Shown: piece by piece, positions 32,142-41,779 of the stretch | Numbering within the stretch: the stretch's first letter is position 1 | Layout: each line of letters opens with the position of its first letter | Source of the DNA: Lachancea kluyveri NRRL Y-12651 | Taxonomy: Eukaryota; Ascomycota; Saccharomycetes; Saccharomycetales; Saccharomycetaceae | Direction: 5' to 3' | Length of the DNA stretch: 64,000 nucleotides | Assembly (NCBI GenBank): GCA_000149225.2 | Contig: CM000688.1 | Coordinates: 930,001 to 994,000 of the forward strand | Position numbers and translations under genes: made by a program | The notes under the pieces: generated by a model | Seen by the model: only the letters and a program-made list of their open reading frames with translations | Databases searched by the model: none | What the model was told of the DNA's origin: nothing

Positions 32142-33767
32142 CTAAATTTCGTCGCTGATTTTATTTCCTTTCTTTTTCCGTGATCCAGTGGGTGTTAAAA
32201 CAACGCTTTTTGGTAGTTTACGCTTCCATTGATCAACGATTTCCGGCTTATCAACCCACTCGAACAAAGCCTCAGTCTCGCCCAAGATTTTTTTACGATA
32301 AATCTTTTCCAATTGGCCCCTGTGTTTGGCGATCCACAAATGGTTTAAGCTACTCCCACTGTCCATTCTTTTATTGACGTTGATTTCTAGCAGGCTGCGT
32401 ACGAAGCCTTTCGCATTATCACTTACAACACTCCATTGCTTGGCGTCAAAGCTTAGCTTTCCCAGCTTGGCATTTTTAATTATACTAGACTCGGAACCGT
32501 CGCCATAAAATGGCGATATCCCCGTTAACATAATATGCGTAATAACACCCAGGGACCATAGATCACATTTGGCATCATACCCAGTTTTTTGTTGTTCTAA
32601 GGTAGCAGCGCGAGAAAAATTCTTATAAACAGTTCTATCTGCTTTAAAACCAACCTCTGGAGCACAATACTCTGGCGTTCCTACTACAGTGTGCATTCTA
32701 GTTCTTGTGGAAGATAAATCTGTTGCAATACCGAAATCTGCCAACACAATCCTAGTACATGGCTCCGGAGAAGAAAGCAATATATTGTCCAATTTCAAAT
32801 CACGGTGAACAATCCCCTGCTTATGCAAGTACTTTAGTGCTTGTAAAATTTGGTAGACAATAATTAATGATTCTGTCTCTGTAATTGGAGATAGACAATC
32901 TGTTTTAGCCAAGTAAGAAAACAAGTCACCTCCAGAAATCCTGTAGAAAATGAGTTAGTATTGAAGAACCCTTGGTTGGGTAGAAAATAAGAAGTAACTG
33001 AAAAACTGAGTGGCATACAGATCTTGGAAAATATACAAGTTGCCCCTCGGGTCACAATAAGTCTGATGAACTTTAATAATGTTCGGCTAAGGAAGGTTAG
33101 TAGCTTGACGTTAAAGACATCACTAGAAAAGGTGTCTTTCGCATCATACGTGATTCAATTTAAGCAAGATACTTGCTTCTTTATCGGCCTTGCTCGGTTT
33201 CATCCTTATTATTTTCACAGCATAGTTAAATGGGCAGCAGAGCTTTAAAGAGCCATATTTCTCCTTCTCTTTATAGCTCACCATCACATGACCAAAAGTC
33301 CCACTGCCAATTACTCTTGGTGTAATACGCCAATCATTAACTTGAGATTTGAATCCCAATTGATCCATAAAATCTACAGACTGTAAAAGAGTCGTTACAT
33401 TGAACTTGTACTCGCGGTCCTCATTGGGTATTGTGATAATGTCACCGTGATCTAACAAGCATGTCTGTCCCCTTGTTAAACTTTTTCCGTTCAATATGGT
33501 TCCATTCAAGGAACAGTCCTTCAAGTAGCACATTGGAACACTTTCTTCATCAAACCTAATCGCCCAAAACATGCAATGGATGCTTGAAACAGATGGATGT
33601 GTCAAAAGAACATCACACTCCTTATCATTCCGGCCAAACTTGACTAGTCTATTTTTTTTAATTGGAATACTCCCACTTTTTCGTTGGGCGGCTAGCGGCA
33701 AATCGTCAGTTATAGTGATATCAGGATCTATAGGTTCCAAAAAACCCAATATTCTGTTGTGGTCCAT
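32142..33767 (-). CDS. MEK1: Meiotic checkpoint kinase Mek1, with two introns
   Basis: Mek1 is the Rad53/Chk2-family Ser/Thr kinase that enforces interhomolog bias in meiotic recombination. The gene is split: exon 1 33150-33767 (206 codons), exon 2 33019-33086 (68 bases) and exon 3 32142-32940 (799 bases), giving 494 residues against 497 in S. cerevisiae. Exon 1 carries the FHA domain (about residues 40-110) and the start of the kinase up to ILLKLNH. Exon 2 supplies PNIIKVHQTYCDPRGNLY and the next residues. Exon 3 resumes at ISGGDLFSYL and contains HRDLKLDN, DFG and the activation loop MHTVVGTPEYCAPE. The joins restore the kinase domain exactly. S. cerevisiae MEK1 has no intron to my knowledge. 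A URS1-like site lies inside exon 1. TFB6 is divergent, 210 bases away. Confidence 0.93.
32941..33018 (-). other. MEK1 intron 2
   Basis: This 78-base intron in phase 2 has the 5' site GTATGC, branch site TACTAAC at 32954-32960 and 3' site TACAG. The 5' site departs from the yeast consensus GTATGT at the last base. If retained, translation would stop within the branch site. Confidence 0.9.
33087..33149 (-). other. MEK1 intron 1
   Basis: This 63-base intron in phase 0 has the 5' site GTATGA, branch site TACTAAC at 33096-33102 and 3' site TTAG only 9 bases beyond the branch motif. Retention gives a stop at the second intron codon, leaving a 207-residue protein with just the FHA domain. The segment ACACCTTT, 15 bases into the intron, matches 7 of 8 positions of the Mer1 splicing enhancer AYACCCUY as I remember it. 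Confidence 0.88.
33685..33694 (+). promoter_or_regulatory. URS1-type (Ume6) site inside MEK1 exon 1
   Basis: TGGGCGGCTA matches the URS1 core TSGGCGGCTA, bound by Ume6, which represses early meiotic genes in mitosis and activates them with Ime1. It lies 74-83 bases downstream of the MEK1 ATG. I see no such site in the 210-base MEK1-TFB6 gap. Confidence 0.55.
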
Positions 33768-33977
33768 TGAGTATAATTCTTTTTTTTTCTATTTTCTTTA
33801 TTGGTTCTATACAAAACCCTTATAAATGCTCTTCTATTTCTACCTTGTTAAATGTTTATTTTGTTTCAATTAAAAGTGCTTTGTGAAAGGAAAGTTTACG
33901 TTTCCGGGAAGAAAGGTCCTTTACCTGACAGAAAACAAAACACAACTGGATAACAGCACTGGCGAACAGATTTCAAA

Positions 33978-34865
33978 ATGTCAAGACCTACCACACCAGT
34001 GCATCCTGACGCTAACGAAGAGTTAGATTTGAACGACATTAACGAATTGGATGAGCAGGAGGTGTTAGACTTGGACCTGAACCCGGACTTGGAGGATGAG
34101 GATCCATTAAAGGAGGAACCAATCAACAAAAGACGATTTCTAGATGATGACACGGACGAAATGTATGATAAGATTGAAGACTTCAAGCCTAGAATTAACG
34201 TGAGCTCTCCGTTTTCTTCTGGTGTAAACCTTCCAAGTTTGAATACAAAGTCACAAAGGTCAACTTCTAGGCGGCTATCCCTTTCCCAACAGTCCAAATT
34301 TATCACATATTGTGATGAGAAATTAATGAATGTACAGCGTAAGTTTGTACAGTCTCGCGGATTGAATACCGAGCAGGGCTATTCTGGCTTATCACCCTTG
34401 CTCACAGACTTGAAGTCGTTGGTAGACTTTATCTGGTTTTCTATCGATGCTGTATCAAACACAGAATCTTTGATAGACCAAGATCTTTATGAAGTGACCC
34501 GGGACTCTTATGATAACACGGCCAGTACAAATTTCGGTCAGACGGATTATTTATTCAAGATTGCTGATGATTTGCTCGATTATATTGAGAAATTTGAGTT
34601 AAGGTCTATGGGCGGGGAGGAAAGGACGGTGACACTTTCTAAAGTCTTTAAGTTTTTAATCATTTTGGACAAAATATTTGCCAGATTATTGGATGGCACC
34701 GTACCTGGACAGTCAAAGATGAATGGAACTGAGATTGTTAGGTGTTCAGGTATTGCAGAACGTACAAGAGTGAGGCTACCTCAATTTTTCGGTTCACAAG
34801 ATATCCATGGTTACCATTACGAATTAAGTAAAATCTACGAGGAAACTTTGGAGAGATGTGGATGA
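33978..34865 (+). CDS. TFB6: TFIIH subunit Tfb6
   Basis: Tfb6 promotes dissociation of the Ssl2 helicase from the general transcription and repair factor TFIIH in the nucleus. The 295-residue protein (343 in S. cerevisiae) has a strongly acidic N-terminus (DLNDINELDEQEVLDLDL) and a basic Ser/Arg linker. A conserved helical domain starting near SQQSKFITYCDEKLMNVQRK runs to the C-terminus. The ATG at 33978 is the first in frame. It lies between MEK1 (divergent) and SOG2 (convergent), as on chromosome XV. Confidence 0.87.
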   Translation: MSRPTTPVHPDANEELDLNDINELDEQEVLDLDLNPDLEDEDPLKEEPINKRRFLDDDTDEMYDKIEDFKPRINVSSPFSSGVNLPSLNTKSQRSTSRRLSLSQQSKFITYCDEKLMNVQRKFVQSRGLNTEQGYSGLSPLLTDLKSLVDFIWFSIDAVSNTESLIDQDLYEVTRDSYDNTASTNFGQTDYLFKIADDLLDYIEKFELRSMGGEERTVTLSKVFKFLIILDKIFARLLDGTVPGQSKMNGTEIVRCSGIAERTRVRLPQFFGSQDIHGYHYELSKIYEETLERCG

Positions 34866-34960
34866 GCGATAACAAATTTCTTTCGTTGTTAAAGGAAAGA
34901 AAAAAGAAAGTAAACGAATGTTAATTGTTTAGTGATTTATATAATGCAATGGAGAACTAT

Positions 34961-37735
34961 TCACAGCTGATCAAACGGATTCAAGGTGTGGTTGGTAACG
35001 AGCGATGGGGTAGAAAGAGGAGTCGCCATGTAGGAATTTGTACCATGGTGATCCGAATTATCGTTGATTTGTTCTGCCGAGGGAGCAGAAGAGTTTGGGA
35101 TGTTATTTTCGACCGGAGGCTGATTTTGAAGTGCTGGTGTAGACATCGACACCGTCCTATAAGAGCTCAAATCTAGTATCACAGTAACGTCTTTGGTAAC
35201 CTTTGCCAAAGATGCCAAGTTCGGCCTAACTTCATTCAAAATTGGCAGGTCTTTCATTATAACTTTGGTGTTAGCCAAAATTGAGATGATTGACTTCAAA
35301 AAAGCGTTGATATCTTCCCAAGTTTTCATCTTCTCAGAAGTAGTCAAATAAATATCCAGTTCCGATGAGGATACCAGTGCAAGTCTTTTTTTCAAAATTT
35401 TGGATAGTTCCATGGATTGGAAGCAAGTGTCTGTTAAATCCTTGATTTTGGAGGCAATTGTGCTGGTAATAGGCTGAGAGTTGACTTGTTCAACGTCCTT
35501 AGTGCTTGCAATGGCACTTTTAGTTATAGCTGAAGTCAACTGTGCATAAACAACATTGACCATATTTATCACTGTATTTAATGTATGATACAGCTGAGTG
35601 TCAATGTCAGTTTCATTTGAAGAATCAGCTCCGCTGGGTGGGTGCGATTCTTCGAGGCTGTCAGGAGTCGTGATGGATTGAGATAAAGTGTTAGAAACAA
35701 GCACATGGGCATGTGGGTGTGATGATGCTGAAGAGGATGAGACTCCTGCGAGATTCACCGATGATTGCATAGAAACATTACTCTCCGAAGGCTTTACATC
35801 CTGCTGTCTTGGAGAATTTGAAGCGTCTAATATTTGAGTTGGTGAGCCATCTACCGATATCCTCGGATCCAAAGTCAGCGCAAGGCCAGTGTTTATAGGA
35901 GGTGGGGTAGTCGCTTCTGATGCTGCCTTTGTGGTAAAGGAAGACTGTGTCTGTTGTGTTACTAGCTGTGATGAAGATTGGATATGTGACGATTGAGTAC
36001 TTTGTTGTGATGGCTGTGGTTGATGCGATTGTACTTGTGGTGGCGAATGCTGCTGGATGCCAGATGATGCATTCAGAGAAGCACCTCGCTGTAGTGTATT
36101 GCCTCTGGCCCCAGCAATCGAAGTTGGAACGTTTTTGACTCCTAAAGTGGTAGTCGAGTGCGCTTTACTGATTTTCTTTCTTCCTGGCATAACAGCCCCT
36201 GGGATGATCAAATTCCAAGCATTGTACATTTCAGTATAGGAGCAAAGCATTGTCATATAAAACATCCTCGTGAAGCAAATATCATTGCCCTGGAAGAAAG
36301 AAATAAAATTCTTACGGAACAAGCCCAAAATCTGCTTAAAATTTAAAACAATAGTGATGCACAGTTTAACCAAGACATCATCATGTGCTGAAGATTCACT
36401 TTCACTTTTCTCTAATACCTCCACCAAGTTATCAATATGGGAACGAACACTATATAGCAAGGAAACAACATTTACTGCTACCGTTTTGTCCTTACAAAAA
36501 GATGTGATCTTCCTCATATTCTGCTGGCACTCTGTGAACGTGAATAATAGTTTTCTACAGCTGACCACCAAATTATCATGAGTGACCTTGCTAGTAGTTG
36601 ATTCTACAATGACTTTTGATTTTGAATGTGGCTGACGAGCTGTTATCTCTTGAATTTCACTAGGATTCTCTTCTGGAAGGACGGATAATCTCTTGAAGTA
36701 GTCATTATACTTCGAATGGTTGTATAGTTCAAAATCTTGGTTGTGAGGAGAGTTCACTAAAGTGAGATGGTCATCTAATAATTGTTGCTGTTGTTGCTGT
36801 TGTTGCTGTTGTTGCTGTTGTTGCTGCTGCTGCAACACTTGTGGTTGTGGTTGTGACTGTTGTAAGTAAAACTTCTGTTCTACAGGAGAATGCTTCTGAA
36901 ATTCGTGTTGAGATTTCTCTGAGGACTCAGACAGCATATGCTGGTTACCAGTACTAATAAATCCCATCCTTTTAGCAGCTCGGCTTAACTTGGAAAATGA
37001 GCCATTCTCCAAAAAATAAGATCTGTGGTCAGTAAAGTATTTCTTCAATGCGAAACACCAGTAGTGTTCAGATGAAAGATTCTGCGGTAGAGACGTTGGT
37101 GGAACGTACTGTTCGACCTTCTCCAACTCTTCTATCGGGATTTTATTGTTATCAATCTCCAAAATCTTCAAATTCTGTAACATCATTGTTGGATACAAGT
37201 CTTTTAAAGAAGCCACTCTGTTGTTTTTTAGCGACAAAACCTTCAAATTATTGCACCATAGTGGGGAAAGTTCTTGTGGAAGTTGCGAGATACGATTGGA
37301 AGATAAATCCAAGATCTCAAGCTGAGGATTCTGAAGTAAAATATGTGGTATTTCGTGTAGTTTGTTTCCATGAAGGTCTAAATATCGAAGTTGTGTTAGT
37401 TTATCGAAGCTAGATGGCAAAGAGGTCAACAAATTTCTCTGTAAGGACAACCTCTCGACGGGCTTCAAAAGCTCAACCGCTTCTTGAGGTAAACTTGCAA
37501 TTCCCAGATCTACAAGCTTGATGGTTGAAGTTGACGAGTCCCTTTGTGATAGTTCTTCAGTGATCAAGTACAGCAACTTCAACTTATCTGATGATGTTGC
37601 TGTGGCGCCTACGCAGTCCGCATGCGCGCTCGCGGCTGCTACTGCCGCCGTAGGTCCTGGTGTTGTGAAAGAAACTGCATTTGCTGGGTTTGCGGGTTGT
37701 CGTAGACTATTCAAAAGGTCACTGTGGTTCTCCAT
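34961..37735 (-). CDS. SOG2: RAM-network leucine-rich repeat protein Sog2
   Basis: Sog2 is a subunit of the RAM (Cbk1-Mob2) network controlling cell separation and polarised growth at bud tips and necks. The 924-residue protein is longer than S. cerevisiae Sog2 (791). The N-terminus is Ala-rich. At least five leucine-rich repeats follow at about 75-190, for example LRYLDLHGNKLHEIPHILL, then a polyglutamine tract (+ strand about 36783-36835). The conserved helical SOG2 domain and a Ser/Gln-rich disordered stretch follow, and a final helical part. The ATG at 37733-37735 is in frame. The extra length is mainly in low-complexity linkers. Confidence 0.92.
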   Translation of the reverse strand: MENHSDLLNSLRQPANPANAVSFTTPGPTAAVAAASAHADCVGATATSSDKLKLLYLITEELSQRDSSTSTIKLVDLGIASLPQEAVELLKPVERLSLQRNLLTSLPSSFDKLTQLRYLDLHGNKLHEIPHILLQNPQLEILDLSSNRISQLPQELSPLWCNNLKVLSLKNNRVASLKDLYPTMMLQNLKILEIDNNKIPIEELEKVEQYVPPTSLPQNLSSEHYWCFALKKYFTDHRSYFLENGSFSKLSRAAKRMGFISTGNQHMLSESSEKSQHEFQKHSPVEQKFYLQQSQPQPQVLQQQQQQQQQQQQQQQQQLLDDHLTLVNSPHNQDFELYNHSKYNDYFKRLSVLPEENPSEIQEITARQPHSKSKVIVESTTSKVTHDNLVVSCRKLLFTFTECQQNMRKITSFCKDKTVAVNVVSLLYSVRSHIDNLVEVLEKSESESSAHDDVLVKLCITIVLNFKQILGLFRKNFISFFQGNDICFTRMFYMTMLCSYTEMYNAWNLIIPGAVMPGRKKISKAHSTTTLGVKNVPTSIAGARGNTLQRGASLNASSGIQQHSPPQVQSHQPQPSQQSTQSSHIQSSSQLVTQQTQSSFTTKAASEATTPPPINTGLALTLDPRISVDGSPTQILDASNSPRQQDVKPSESNVSMQSSVNLAGVSSSSASSHPHAHVLVSNTLSQSITTPDSLEESHPPSGADSSNETDIDTQLYHTLNTVINMVNVVYAQLTSAITKSAIASTKDVEQVNSQPITSTIASKIKDLTDTCFQSMELSKILKKRLALVSSSELDIYLTTSEKMKTWEDINAFLKSIISILANTKVIMKDLPILNEVRPNLASLAKVTKDVTVILDLSSYRTVSMSTPALQNQPPVENNIPNSSAPSAEQINDNSDHHGTNSYMATPLSTPSLVTNHTLNPFDQL
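36783..36835 (-). repeat. Polyglutamine CAA/CAG tract in SOG2
   Basis: This is a run of about 18 glutamine codons in mixed CAA/CAG order, between the LRR region and the SOG2 domain. Confidence 0.85.
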
Positions 37736-37971
37736 AGGCCCTTCAGAAGTCTATTCGATGGCGTTCTCAAAGTTTGGAACTCATGAATAATTCACCCACG
37801 AGTTTTTTCAAGATTTCTTTTTCCGAATGTATCCGGGTAACTTTTTCGTTGACAATGGCCTATTATCGAGAAAGAAAAAGTCGAGATGAGCTTCCCAAAA
37901 ATCAGTTCGATCCTTATTACATCTTTGCTTGTATCATCGTTCTTGTTACCTCAAATACTACAAATATCACC

Positions 37972-38919
37972 ATGGGATGGTTTTGGGCTGATAGTACTGC
38001 ACAAAAGACACCTATAAAAAACTCCGGGACAGTATGTACCGAGAAGATCTTGGCTTCCAGATGTATCGTTTTTTTTACTAACAAATGACCCCCACTCCTC
38101 TAGTCATGTCCAGTCAAACACAAACCGGCTAATACTGGCTCTTCCGAGTGTCCTGTGTTACATGAGTCTAAATCTTCAGATGTTTCTGCTTGCCCTGTCA
38201 TGCATGATTCTTCAAGTAACTCCGACGAAAGGCATGGACTAAATCCGTTAAATAACATGCCAAATTTCATTCCTGCTACCAAACAAGCAGGGCAAAAGTT
38301 AGATTTACCTGCGGAACGTAGTATCAGCACTATTCCGAAGGGGTCTGTAGATGAAACTGGAACCCAGGAATTTTGGGAGTATCCTTCTCCACAACAAATG
38401 TACAACGCGATGGTCAGAAAGGGGAAGATCGACCCAAATACAGGTGAGGAAATCCCAGAAGATGCGGTCGAATCCATGGTCTTTGTGCACAACTTTTTGA
38501 ATGAGGGCTGTTGGGAAGAAATTTTGGACTGGGAGAAAAAGTACACTGAGGAAAATAAACTTTATCCCAAACTAATGAAATTCATGGGTAAGCCAAGCCA
38601 GCTAACACCAAGAGCACGTTGGTATCATTTCTTGGGCACCGTATTTCCATCGAAATTTTCTGGTGAACTCCCATTCGACAGACATGACTGGATCGTGTTG
38701 AGACCAGATCCTACCTCTGCAGACCCCGAGAATCCGGGCTACAGGAAAATTCGCTATGTAATCGACTTCTATGGTGGCCCAGATGACAAAGATGGATTAC
38801 CAACTTTCAACTTAGATGTCAGGCCAGGTCTGGACAACCTCACCAACGCTAAAGACAGATTTACGCGTTGGACTAAGCCTATTTTTGATGAATATTTTGG
38901 GGACGATAAAACAAAGTGA
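37972..38919 (+). CDS. CYC3: Cytochrome c heme lyase, with one intron
   Basis: Holocytochrome c synthase attaches heme covalently to apocytochrome c in the mitochondrial intermembrane space. The gene is split: exon 1 37972-38031 encodes MGWFWADSTAQKTPIKNSGT and exon 2 38104-38919 adds 271 residues, giving 291 in all (269 in S. cerevisiae). MGWFWAD is the conserved Cyc3 start. Joining gives TSCPVKH, the first of three Cys-Pro-Val heme-regulatory motifs (SCPV, ECPV, ACPV). The catalytic region follows, with WEYPSPQQMYNAMVRKG, NFLNEGCW, LPFDRHDW and YVIDFYGGPDD. It resembles Cyc3 more than Cyt2. It diverges from SOG2 and lies next to MSC6. S. cerevisiae CYC3 has no intron to my knowledge. Confidence 0.95.
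38032..38103 (+). other. CYC3 intron
   Basis: This 72-base intron in phase 0 has 5' site GTATGT (consensus), branch site TACTAAC at 38076-38082 in a T-rich context, and 3' site CTCTAG. Splicing joins the conserved MGWFWAD start to the first CPV motif. Retention would give a 38-residue peptide. Confidence 0.94.
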
Positions 38920-39139
38920 GAGCCTTGCTTGTTTTCCCTATCCGTTATTATTTCTATTTATTTTACCTTCTGCTTTCTTCTTTTCCGCTCTCTTTCTCCC
39001 TCCTCCTGCTCTGTATATATCTGATAAGCTGTCTAGATTGTCAATGGATTTCCTCATTATTTATGTGTAATTTCGTTCGGCTTCTGTTTATTTACATGTA
39101 TTCTTTCTAGTATGTGCCTCTATTTACAGTAGAAAATAA

Positions 39140-41167
39140 TTACAGCTTTTCTGGAACTTTGACGTTATTTTGGCGGAGTAAGTCCAGATCTCTGTTGGAT
39201 GGGCTAAAGTCTTTCATATCGGCCAAATCTTGTAAAAAGTTTTCAACAAACTTGGCATTATTAGGAGCAAACTTACCCTTGTTATTCTTTGCCAATATAG
39301 CCAGTGTGTGTGTGATCTTAGACGCAGATGGGAAAGAAATTTCACCACGAGTCTTCTTGGAGATCTGAGTGTATAGATCCACTTTAGTTAGGTAACTTGA
39401 ATCCTTTTCCTTGATGGCTAACTCACAAAATCCGAAAATAATCGGTTCTAATATGGCCCTAGAAATGTTGGAAGCATTTTTTGGATCAGAGATGAAAGCC
39501 TTGAAAATTTCTTCCGCATTGGAAAAGGAACCCTTCAAAAATTCACCTTGTATAGCCAATCCGTACTTTTTAGGGTCTTTTGGTTCCTCGATTTCTTTAA
39601 AAAAGTTTCTAATTGGCTCGATGTTGGGGGATACTTTGATAAATTGTTCAAAGATGGCATTGGTGGAATTAATATCCTTCTTACTTTTGGACACGCTCCT
39701 CAAAAATTGGAAATCTGGATTTTTGGTGCTAATGTGGTTGGAGTAAATTTTGATAGCTAATGTCTCGTTGTTTGGTTTCAGCTGAGCATCGGTACCAAGA
39801 AATTGGGTATTGTAGAAAGACTCAAATTGGTCGTATGGAACTTGATTTTTGACCATATTGAGCAAAACATTGTTTGCTAACTGCAAAGACTTGATCTGTT
39901 TGGGTAGCTTTTCCTTTAAAGCATCGATAGTGATGCTTTCATTCATAGACAAACCTAACAAAAAGGCTTCTAAGATGTCCTGGTTTTCCTTTAATTGTTT
40001 AGGAATCTCATGATCCCATAATTTTTGTATACTGGAAGTATTACGACTTTTCCCCAATGCCTTAATCAATGCGACAAAAGACGAAGCATCGATGTTTTCA
40101 TTGTGAGGTTTAATATAAGAATTCCAAATAGCCTCAATTCTTTTTAATTTTTCCTCTGGAAAGTTTGGCTTGTAGACAGGAAGAGCGGATACGGCGACTA
40201 AAAGTGTGTTTTTTGTTGGTAGTTCCAGCTGTTTTAGGTCTTTCACCAAATTAAACGCTTTGATGGCGTCCTGAGGTCTGTTTAACTCAACAAATTTGTC
40301 CATGAATGTTGAAATAATGTCACTATCCACCTTGCCCTTAACTTCTTGGACTGCGGTGGTGTAAATCTTGTAAAGATCTTGGACCTCAAACAGCTGCGCG
40401 GACGATTCTAACCTCTTGGTGAAAAGCGGTTTTTCGGCTTCTGCAAACTGATAAACCATTAAATCCAAATTTTTCAAAGCCTCTTTTTTCTTCAGAGGAT
40501 CTAAGTTTAGTCTTCTCAAGAAGTATCTGATTCTTGCAAACGGAATTTTATCTAGCTGGTCATCAACCTTCAAAATTTGGGACAAAACCTTAATATCCGG
40601 CTTATTGCCTTCCAGCAGGAAGTAACCGATAGATGCTAAAGCCATATTGTTGGTATGCTGGGGGCCATATCCAGATATCTTTGGATTTTCAGCAATTGTT
40701 TCTAAGTATTTAACCCATAGGCCAATAACATCCTGGGGGGTTTGTGTTAATAACAAATGCTCCAAGACAATTTCAAAATGACCAGAACGAGCTAGTTGGT
40801 ATTCACACATTGTATTTAGGATTTCATAGGGATTAGGTGGAACACGGCCGGTATCAACGGTATTTTTAGAGTCCTTCCTGGCGTTTTGCAAAAGCTGAGA
40901 CAGGACGCTGTTTAGACCAAAAGATCTTTCGAAAGTAAATTCCGGGTTTTCGAGAGTTTGTGACAGCCCATATATTTCATCTTTAAAAGTTTTGTAGACA
41001 TCCGCAGAGCCTCGTTTAGACTTCAATTCTTCAAGTAGCAAGTTACCCAATCGAGCCACTGGGTGGATATATTTGGTAGTCTCAGGAGCAGCAGAGCTGG
41101 ATTGCAAGCGCTTTAAAGTTTGGAAGGCAAATCTATTTCTAGATATCACCAATCGGGCAGAGAACAT
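39140..41167 (-). CDS. MSC6: Mitochondrial protein Msc6
   Basis: Msc6 is a mitochondrial multicopy suppressor of a HER2 mutation in S. cerevisiae, with repeat helices that may be of pentatricopeptide type and a suggested role in mitochondrial translation or RNA. The protein has 675 residues (692 in S. cerevisiae). The N-terminus MFSARLVISRNRFAFQTLKR is a basic, amphipathic import presequence, and the rest is helical. I chose the ATG at 41165-41167; the few codons upstream lack another ATG. It follows SOG2 and CYC3, and on chromosome XV it is next to SOG2. Function is known only by family. Confidence 0.88.
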   Translation of the reverse strand: MFSARLVISRNRFAFQTLKRLQSSSAAPETTKYIHPVARLGNLLLEELKSKRGSADVYKTFKDEIYGLSQTLENPEFTFERSFGLNSVLSQLLQNARKDSKNTVDTGRVPPNPYEILNTMCEYQLARSGHFEIVLEHLLLTQTPQDVIGLWVKYLETIAENPKISGYGPQHTNNMALASIGYFLLEGNKPDIKVLSQILKVDDQLDKIPFARIRYFLRRLNLDPLKKKEALKNLDLMVYQFAEAEKPLFTKRLESSAQLFEVQDLYKIYTTAVQEVKGKVDSDIISTFMDKFVELNRPQDAIKAFNLVKDLKQLELPTKNTLLVAVSALPVYKPNFPEEKLKRIEAIWNSYIKPHNENIDASSFVALIKALGKSRNTSSIQKLWDHEIPKQLKENQDILEAFLLGLSMNESITIDALKEKLPKQIKSLQLANNVLLNMVKNQVPYDQFESFYNTQFLGTDAQLKPNNETLAIKIYSNHISTKNPDFQFLRSVSKSKKDINSTNAIFEQFIKVSPNIEPIRNFFKEIEEPKDPKKYGLAIQGEFLKGSFSNAEEIFKAFISDPKNASNISRAILEPIIFGFCELAIKEKDSSYLTKVDLYTQISKKTRGEISFPSASKITHTLAILAKNNKGKFAPNNAKFVENFLQDLADMKDFSPSNRDLDLLRQNNVKVPEKL

Positions 41168-41779
41168 GGTTAACACTGTGGAGTTCTCTTGAAGACTTTT
41201 TGAAGTTGATATTAATATGCCCTACATAACTTGATTGAATTGTGTATGAAAAATTTTCAGCTTCGTATACAATTATATGATATCTCAGAAGAAGTTTTGA
41301 GGGTATGCTGCTGCTATCTTAGCAAATTAAGAGGGCAGGTGCTTTGAGGTAAGTTTTTTATCTTTATGCAGTTGAGCTGTGCTATACAAATTATGTGTTT
41401 ATATGTTTTTTCCATTTGTCCTTTTTATTTTTATTTCTGCTTACTGTGCGTGTTAGGGTATTGAATGATGGTAATACAATAATCATTCGATAACAGAATA
41501 GCCCACTGTCAATGATGTCCTCGAAAAAAAAATGTTAATTGGGGACTTCAGTCGAGACTTTTAGACAAGGATTTACACCATCCCAGAGATCCTTCATCAT
41601 TAAAAGGGGTAAGAAATAAAGTATTGTTAAGAATAAGTAATTATCCCAGTTCGAGTACATATCGATACAAATTATGTTGAAAAAAAGGAAATACTGTCAG
41701 AACAGTTAATTGAACAAAAGATGACATAGATGTGCCTTTAATTGGCTGTACCTTTATTCATTTCCCGACCTATTGGTCA
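41168..41779. other. Gap at the junction of two ancestral gene blocks
   Basis: These 0.6 kb separate MSC6, the last gene of the chromosome XV/I-type order, from EIS1, the first of the chromosome XIII/XI-type order. It is AT-rich. I see no tRNA, LTR or repeat in it that would explain a rearrangement. Confidence 0.5.

Noticed and set aside
32142-33767. MEK1 as two separate genes (FHA protein plus kinase) or a frameshifted pseudogene
   Set aside because: Two introns with exact TACTAAC sites restore a full-length kinase with all motifs.
38106-38919. CYC3 starting inside exon 2
   Set aside because: It would lose MGWFWAD and the first CPV motif. A consensus intron joins them.
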